NCBI RefSeq assembly: GCF_937616625.2
Contig: NC_065576.1
Coordinates: 2,482,501 to 2,546,500 of the forward strand
DNA: 64,000 nt
Direction: 5' to 3'
Source of the DNA: Mercurialis annua
Lineage: Eukaryota > Streptophyta > Magnoliopsida > Malpighiales > Euphorbiaceae
Below the pieces are notes generated by a model. The model worked only from the letters and a program-made list of their open reading frames with translations. It made no database searches and was not told where the DNA came from. Numbering within the stretch: the stretch's first letter is position 1; each line of letters opens with the position of its first letter. The position numbers and the translations under genes were made by a program. This document shows, piece after piece, positions 58,594 to 64,000 of the stretch.

Positions 58594-59954
58594 ATGCATC
58601 ATCATTTTATTGAGCTGTTGAGATCTAACAAAGCTACTGAATCCTTTCAGTGGGGAGGAACTATATCTTCCATGTGAGTGAGCTTTTTGTGAAATAGTTT
58701 ATTAGTTATTGATTCTGTTCTTAACTGTAATTTTTGTATAATTCTTGTTTTCAAGTGCTAATTAGTTGATTAATTGTTAAGATATTTAAAGAAAATTAGG
58801 ACAAGGTTATGTCTTTTGTCTGTTTTATTGGGTTGTCTTTATTTTTACATGTTTTTGATTTTTTTACTGTGTACATGTTTCTGGGACTTGGATGGATGGT
58901 TTATTTTGTTTTAGTTTAGCTGAATTGGTTTTAGATTATTAGTTACTTCACTGGAGTATGTTTGACACAATTTAGTATGGAAAGTAGGAATTAGTTGCAT
59001 AGATTATGAACTTTTTGTAAGAATAAATGAGTTATAAGGTGGATCAGGCAGTAATTTTATAGGTTTTCTATTGGGAAACCGGAAACCGGATGTCGAATTT
59101 TTATTATTTACTGAAACGGCCACAAAAATTTTGTATGGTAAGTTGAGAACGTTGGGGAAACACAGCTTCCTCAAGGTTTTCGTGCTACTTAGAAGAAGAG
59201 CTTAGTTGTTTGTACGGAATGGACTTGAATGCCATTCAATTGGTACTTTTATTTTTGAGTATATCTTATTTTAGCATTTTTCGTGTTTGAGTATTGTTTG
59301 GTTTATGGTACAGATTCTTGTTGATCCTGAATTGGACAGGGAGGAGATCAGCATTGCCGACTACTCTTTTAACCTTGTATCTGTTTACGAGTTTCCCAAC
59401 TGTATTTTTCGAAATCTTAAGGTTTTTCTCAAGTTCTATAGTATTATCATGTCTTAATTGTATTTGATCGGAATCTAGTTTATAACTGCGCATACTAAAA
59501 CTTACTAGTGTTTTTATTCAGAGGACAGTTCGGCTATTGGATTGCGTTTCTTGCTGTTGCCGCAAATCTATTTTTTCCTGAAACCTTTCCAGGTCAGTAG
59601 TTCTTTTCCCTTTAGATATCGAATAATCAACTAATCGTTCCGCTGTTGGTGCTTTAGCTGCATTTTGAACCTTGAAAGCTTAATTGTTTGATTAATTCTT
59701 GTTGATGATAACTATGAACAGTTTCTCGCTTCATATTGTTTGTGGTCATACCTGAATGGCTGGCTAATGGACTGCGCAATAGCATTGCTGGTGTTATCCT
59801 TTGTCTCATATTATTAGTTTCGCTTGGGATGGTAGAGCTTCAAGAAACTGGACAATTAAGGAGTCGTGACTGTAATATGCGTTGCTTTTTCTATGGTCTA
59901 GGTCTAGCTTGCTTGTTTCTGTTCACAGTATTGTCGCTACACGTAGTCACTTAG
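58594..59954 (+). CDS. 127-aa multi-pass membrane protein, function unknown
   Basis: Three exons with GT-AG introns: 58594-58673 (80 nt), 59522-59592 (71 nt), 59722-59954 (233 nt), 384 nt in total (127 aa plus stop). Phases fit at both junctions (AT|A and G|TT). The first ATG after an in-frame stop at 58573 was chosen. The protein starts MHHHFIELLRS, then a hydrophobic stretch GYWIAFLAVAANLFF (about 31-45), another around FILFVVIPEWLANGL, a long one at SIAGVILCLILLVSLGM, and a C-terminal one at CFFYGLGLACLFLFTVLSL, so about four membrane segments. A Cys pair (DCNMRC) precedes the last. The consistent splicing and frame make it a real gene. I do not recognise the family; an extra 5' exon cannot be excluded. 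Confidence 0.7.
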
Positions 59955-61033
59955 AACCGAGGTTAATTAATTTCCGTAGGTAAGGGTAACCAAAACCACT
60001 TTGCGCCTTTCATCTTGATCCTGACTTAGGGATGTGCAATGTTAAACAGATTCTGTTGATCGCATCCCTTACTGACTTATAAGCCACTCTCAGTTTTTTT
60101 CACTAGCTGATTGATTTAGTATTAATGTATGAAAATGTCATATGCTCATATCGTTTAAAAACGAAGATAAAGTGAAACCGGGGTGAAATGAATTTACGAT
60201 TGTCAAACTATAGTGATTTTATATAATGGTTACCGATTTTCATTTCCTTAAACTTGGGTAATTAGTCATCCCTATTCTCAAAAACGACTATCACTAGACT
60301 TGCATAAGCGAAATTTGGTCATCAAATCGTACGAATTTAAAAGTCAATATATGTACAAACATATAGTTGGTACCCGCAAAAACAAATTAACCCGTGAAAA
60401 CTGAGCGGTTCTACCAGGTCGAGTGGCTACTCGATAGTTAGGAGTTCTGTTCCGGGCATTGTCCTTCTCTGTTAAAAAAACTCTCCATAAAGTGCATCTT
60501 TTAGGCAAGTCTCCTATGGGTTGCATCAGACGTGTGCCTGGGGTCATAGGTAGTTTACTTTCAAAGTCAAAAATGGTGGCTCATTATCTGTCTCTATCAG
60601 TTGATAACAACATCAGTTGGTAGGGGTGTTCATTCAGTTCAAATCGGATAGAACCGAACCCAACCGATTTGAATTTTTATTAAAATAATCTAAATTAATG
60701 AAATAAAAGTTTTAACTATCCGAAAATTGGCTTAAAATAACAAAATTTGAAGCCGAAAATCAGTCCGGTTCGGGCGTTGTAAAGTCAACTTCCAAAATTC
60801 CACGTTATATAATATATATTCTTAAAATCCTTTCAATTCAAAGACTAAAATCATGCTTGGAATGTTTCAGAAGACTTTATAAATAATCTCTGGTCAACTT
60901 CATAGCTTTCATGTTCATATATCTTCTATGAAACTTCCTTGTCAAAAATTCAACGTTTGATGCTTATTCAGAATCATTAACCTTTAATGCTCTCACCAGA
61001 AACATTAGATCTTGATCTTGTTGTCACTTCAGA
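59955..61033. other. Spacer and promoter region before LYK4
   Basis: The first part probably holds the 3' UTR of the membrane-protein gene. About 60625-60780 is a decayed AACCGAACC-type repeat (starting TAGGGGTGTTCATTC). The last 250 bp hold the LYK4 promoter elements listed separately. Minus frame 60344-60547 is not supported. Confidence 0.45.
60783..60897 (+). promoter_or_regulatory. W-box cores and TATA box upstream of LYK4
   Basis: AGTCAA at 60783-60788 and GGTCAA at 60892-60897 are TTGAC-type W-box cores on the - strand (WRKY binding). TATAAATA at 60878-60885 is a good TATA box, about 150 bp before the ATG. W-boxes suit a pathogen-responsive receptor gene, but such short motifs also occur by chance. 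Confidence 0.35.
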
Positions 61034-62971
61034 ATGAGATTCATTTCTATTTTCTGTCTCTCAATTCTTGGATTCTGCTCATTAATTCAAGCTCAGCAAC
61101 CTTATGTTGCAAAAGCTGCAACAAATTGTTCGAATACAGCAAATTCAGCTCTCGGATATTCCTGTAACGGCCTCAACCCGACTTGCCAAGCTTACCTCAC
61201 TTTCCGATCCCAGCCTCCTTACGACACCGTTTCTTCCATAGCTACCCTGTTAGGCTCTGACCCGACTCAGCTTTCTGCAATAAACTCCGTTTTTGAAACT
61301 GCGTCGTTTGATTCAGACAAGTTGGTGATCGTCCCTGTCAGGTGCTCGTGTTCGGGTAAATACTATCAGGCTAACACTTCTTATATTGTTCAGTCTAATG
61401 ATTCTCCTTTCTTGATTGCTAATAATATTTATCAAGGTCTTTCGACCTGTCAAGCTATTAATGATCAAAACCCGAGGGGGACTGTTGATATATTTCCTGG
61501 TGAATCACTGGCTATTCCGTTGAGATGTGCTTGTCCGACTAAGAACCAAACGGATTTAGGCGTCAGGTATTTATTAAGCTATGTCATCACTCGGGGTGAT
61601 ACGGTTTCCGGCGTTAGTGTAAGATTCGGTGGAGATACTGGTCGGAGTCTTGATGCAAATGGACTTAGTATGGAAAATCCCACTATTTTTCCATTCACTA
61701 CACTCCTGATACCTCTAGAGATGGCGCCGACAAGTAGTCAAACGGTAACGCCGCCTCCTTCTCGAGCTTCACCGCCACCTCCGACACCAACTACTAACTC
61801 CTCCACCAGAAGGCCGAGAAATAAAACATGGATCTATGTCGCTGTTGGTGTTCTTGGAGGAATTGCCTTTACACTTGGCACTGGTACCGTTGTTTTCTTT
61901 GCGTTATTTCGTAAAAGTAGAAAGAATTCGAATTTGATTAGTGGCTCTGAAAGCTTCGAGGCGCATGGGAAACCGTTCAACAAGAAGTTAAATGAAGAAT
62001 CTCAGGATTTCTTGGACAGTATTTCTAGTATGGCTCAATCCATTACTGTATACAAGTTGAAAGAACTTGAAGCTGCAACGGATAATTTCAGCCCGAGTTG
62101 CTTGATTACGGGATCTGTTTATCGTGGCTCTATTAATGGTGATTATGCTGCCATCAAGAAAATGAATGGTGATGTGTCGAAGGAGATAGATTTACTAAAC
62201 AAGGTCAACCATTTTAACCTTATTCGTTTATCCGGTGTTTGTTTCAGCGATGGTATTTGGTATCTTGTTTACGAGTATGCTGCTAATGGAGCGCTGAGTG
62301 ATTGGATTTATAACAGCAACGGAAAATTCTTGAGTTGGATACAGAGAGTACGAATTGCTTTGGATATTGCGACAGGGCTTAACTATCTACACAGTTTTAC
62401 GAATCCTCCTCATGTTCACAAGGATATAAAAAGCAGTAATGTTCTTCTTGATAGCGATTTCCGGGCTAAGATCACGAATCTCACTATGGCGAGATCAACG
62501 GAAGGACAAGACGGTGAATTTGCTTTGACACGGCATATTGTGGGGACAAAAGGTTACATGGCTCCTGAGTATTTGGAAAATGGTCTTGTCTCCACAAAGC
62601 TTGATGTCTATGCATTTGGTGTTGTTATGCTGGAGATAGTTAATGGAAAAGAAATTGCTGCTTTCTACACAGAGGAAAATGTGAATTTATCCGATACGAT
62701 AAATCATGTTCTTTCCGAAGAAGATGAACAAAAGAGTCTGAAGCAATTCATTGATCCTTCTTTGGAAGGGAAATGTTCTTCAGAAATCATCGTGTATATG
62801 TTGAAATTGATCGACAGTTGCTTGAATAAAAATCCAGCTGATCGTCCTTCTACCGATGAGATTACTCAAGCTCTGTCAAGAATCTTGACTTTTTCACTGA
62901 GCTGGGAACCGTCAAACACCTCAGGATACCAGAGTTTTAGCAACAGCTCGACAGAAATGTACTCGAAATGA
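61034..62971 (+). CDS. LYK4: LysM receptor-like (pseudo)kinase, LYK4-like
   Basis: Intronless, 645 aa. Signal peptide 1-20, mature start at QQPYV as in Arabidopsis LYK4/LYK5. The ectodomain (about 21-230) has three LysM modules separated by the CxC pairs C104-S-C106 and C165-A-C167, and several N-glycosylation sequons. A Pro-rich stalk (231-262) leads to the membrane segment (265-292). The cytoplasmic part holds a kinase fold at about 345-620. The P-loop glycines are degenerate, the VAIK-type lysine is present (AAIKK, 373-376), but HRD is H462-K-D464 and DFG is replaced by N482-L-T484, so it is probably catalytically dead, as LYK4 is. Phrases FGYSCNGLN-like and TCQAYLTFRS place it with LYK4 more than LYK5. 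Family role: chitin perception with CERK1. Its 3' end faces the LYK2-like gene 235 bp away. Confidence 0.92.
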   Translation: MRFISIFCLSILGFCSLIQAQQPYVAKAATNCSNTANSALGYSCNGLNPTCQAYLTFRSQPPYDTVSSIATLLGSDPTQLSAINSVFETASFDSDKLVIVPVRCSCSGKYYQANTSYIVQSNDSPFLIANNIYQGLSTCQAINDQNPRGTVDIFPGESLAIPLRCACPTKNQTDLGVRYLLSYVITRGDTVSGVSVRFGGDTGRSLDANGLSMENPTIFPFTTLLIPLEMAPTSSQTVTPPPSRASPPPPTPTTNSSTRRPRNKTWIYVAVGVLGGIAFTLGTGTVVFFALFRKSRKNSNLISGSESFEAHGKPFNKKLNEESQDFLDSISSMAQSITVYKLKELEAATDNFSPSCLITGSVYRGSINGDYAAIKKMNGDVSKEIDLLNKVNHFNLIRLSGVCFSDGIWYLVYEYAANGALSDWIYNSNGKFLSWIQRVRIALDIATGLNYLHSFTNPPHVHKDIKSSNVLLDSDFRAKITNLTMARSTEGQDGEFALTRHIVGTKGYMAPEYLENGLVSTKLDVYAFGVVMLEIVNGKEIAAFYTEENVNLSDTINHVLSEEDEQKSLKQFIDPSLEGKCSSEIIVYMLKLIDSCLNKNPADRPSTDEITQALSRILTFSLSWEPSNTSGYQSFSNSSTEMYSK

Positions 62972-63206
62972 GAATCTCTCAGCTGTTATTGTAAGTTCCT
63001 TTTGTAGAGTGTTCTTGTTCAAGAACTGTTTTTTTTTTTCTGGCTTACAACTCATGTATAATTTAAATAATATAGAGTACCGTTCTAAAATCAAAACCAA
63101 ATATTCATTTTACATGCAATTAACAGAATTTATCACACAAAAAAAATCAAATCAGGTTTCTTACATGAGATTTGAGCATGAAGAAATCTAGTCAGACGTG
63201 ACTAAA
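62972..63206. other. Shared 3' spacer between convergent receptor genes
   Basis: 235 bp separate the stop of the LYK4-like gene from the stop of the minus-strand LYK2-like gene, so their 3' UTRs probably overlap. The 60-codon + frame at 63009-63191 is not credible as a gene. Confidence 0.6.
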
Positions 63207-64000
63207 TCAACGAGCTATAACATGACTAGTTATCTGAAGATCTTCTTCTGCAACCGCGGAAGTCCACGACTTTTCAAATGTCTCTGAACATGATTGTGTT
63301 AGAACTGTGAGGTTGAAGACAATTTCTGCCATGCTCGGCCTTGCAGAAGACTTCTCGAGTGTGCACACCCTCGCCAAGTTTGCCAAACTCAAGGCACTCT
63401 CAATTGGATAAAAGTTCTCCAATTTCGGATCCATCCACTTCTTTAGTCTCTCTGCTCTTTTCTCCGTATCCTCCATAACACTTTTCATTTCCTTACACAA
63501 CAAGACAATCTCAACATTTTCTTTCGTTACCATGCCTTTCTTTCCGCAGAGCAACTCTAACAGAACAACTCCAAAAGCGAAAACATCAGCTTTTGGCAGC
63601 ATAGAGTCTGTGGCTAGTTTAGCCACTGAGAAATTAGCTATCTTTGCTTTAAACTTCGAGTCGAGAAGTATATTACTTGTTCGTATATCCATGTGAACGA
63701 TGCTTGGTTGAATATGTTCATGCATATATTGCAGCCCACTGGCCACATCCACTGCTATTTGCAACCTTTGACTCCATGAGAGGAAAGCTGAAGAGGACGC
63801 GGACTTGAGGTGTAACCACTTGTCCAGAGACCCATTTTCCGCATATTCATACACTAAGAAGGAAACACCATCTGCGTTGGACGATATTCCCATCAATTTC
63901 ACTAGATTTCCATGATTTACTTTCTGCAGAATCTTTAATTCCCCTGTGACATCTTCCGTGGTTTTCTTAACTGCTAAGACCTGTCCTTTGATGTTGGCTC
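63207..64000 (-). CDS. LysM receptor-like pseudokinase, LYK2-like, 3' part only
   Basis: The gene runs off the right edge; 264 codons of the cytoplasmic kinase-like region are visible, ending at the TGA complement at 63207. The frame is open to the window edge: the usual Met-initiated frame starts at 63902, but coding continues upstream ([22 protein letters not shown]). The VAVKK lysine is present. HRD is replaced by H-M-D (63687-63695) and DFG by N-F-S (63627-63635). From that N-F-S the chain passes in about 13 residues straight to [13 protein letters not shown], with no APE motif, so the activation segment is missing. Kinase activity is very unlikely. The pattern recalls Arabidopsis LYK2, a LysM-RLK with a dead kinase; the ectodomain that would prove this lies outside. 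No intron is seen here. Confidence 0.75.
   Translation of the reverse strand, partial: ANIKGQVLAVKKTTEDVTGELKILQKVNHGNLVKLMGISSNADGVSFLVYEYAENGSLDKWLHLKSASSSAFLSWSQRLQIAVDVASGLQYMHEHIQPSIVHMDIRTSNILLDSKFKAKIANFSVAKLATDSMLPKADVFAFGVVLLELLCGKKGMVTKENVEIVLLCKEMKSVMEDTEKRAERLKKWMDPKLENFYPIESALSLANLARVCTLEKSSARPSMAEIVFNLTVLTQSCSETFEKSWTSAVAEEDLQITSHVIAR

Noticed and set aside
59736..59954. 72-aa single-exon membrane protein
   Set aside because: The frame continues upstream through a splice acceptor at 59722 and joins two earlier exons, so the Met at 59736 is internal.

Overview
The window looks like nuclear DNA from a eudicot plant. It is strongly AT-rich, its genes are small and far apart (some with GT-AG introns), and the spaces between them are packed with plant transposable elements: Stowaway, Tourist/Harbinger, hAT and Mutator-type non-autonomous elements, tRNA-derived SINEs, LINE relics and one complete Ty1/copia retrotransposon. 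I cannot name the species from sequence alone.

Seven host genes are supported. (1) 10.3-11.3 kb, + strand: an intronless GT8 galacturonosyltransferase-like gene of the GATL1/PARVUS type. (2) 21.8-26.1 kb, - strand: an 11-exon PQ-loop transporter gene, reconstructed here exon by exon to 351 aa. (3, 4) 50.0 and 55.8 kb, + strand: two intronless EF-hand genes that resemble CML41 and look like a tandem duplication. (5) 58.6-60.0 kb, + strand: a three-exon gene for a 127-aa membrane protein of unknown function. (6) 61.0-63.0 kb, + strand: an intronless LysM receptor-like kinase resembling LYK4, with a kinase domain that looks inactive. (7) 63.2 kb to the right edge, - strand: the 3' part of a second LysM-type receptor pseudokinase (LYK2-like), tail to tail with LYK4.

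The stretch 0-10 kb is repeats only. From 11 to 21 kb lies a transposon graveyard with a Pack-MULE candidate and a large palindromic MULE-like element. From 27.3 to 32.8 kb a SINE and an intact copia element sit close together; the two 233-bp copia LTRs read as identical, so the insertion is young. From 33 to 49 kb there are no genes, only MITEs, a local duplication, two inverted copies of an element carrying long TATCATA-type arrays, and an hAT element with a perfect 8-bp target duplication. From 51 to 55 kb come another small hAT element and a 1.4-kb foldback with a perfect 9-bp target duplication.

The right end (50-64 kb) is the most coherent part functionally: two CML41-like calcium sensors and two LysM receptor-like proteins lie within 14 kb. 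In Arabidopsis both CML41 and LYK4 have been tied to immune signalling at plasmodesmata, so the neighbourhood may be more than chance, but that is inference.

I see no CRISPR array, prokaryotic operon or rRNA. The tRNA-like signals are all best read as SINE heads. I do not see a clear undescribed biological system; the most unusual features are the receptor pseudokinase pair, the unidentified membrane protein, the TATCATA-array elements and a compact SINE family with seven copies.
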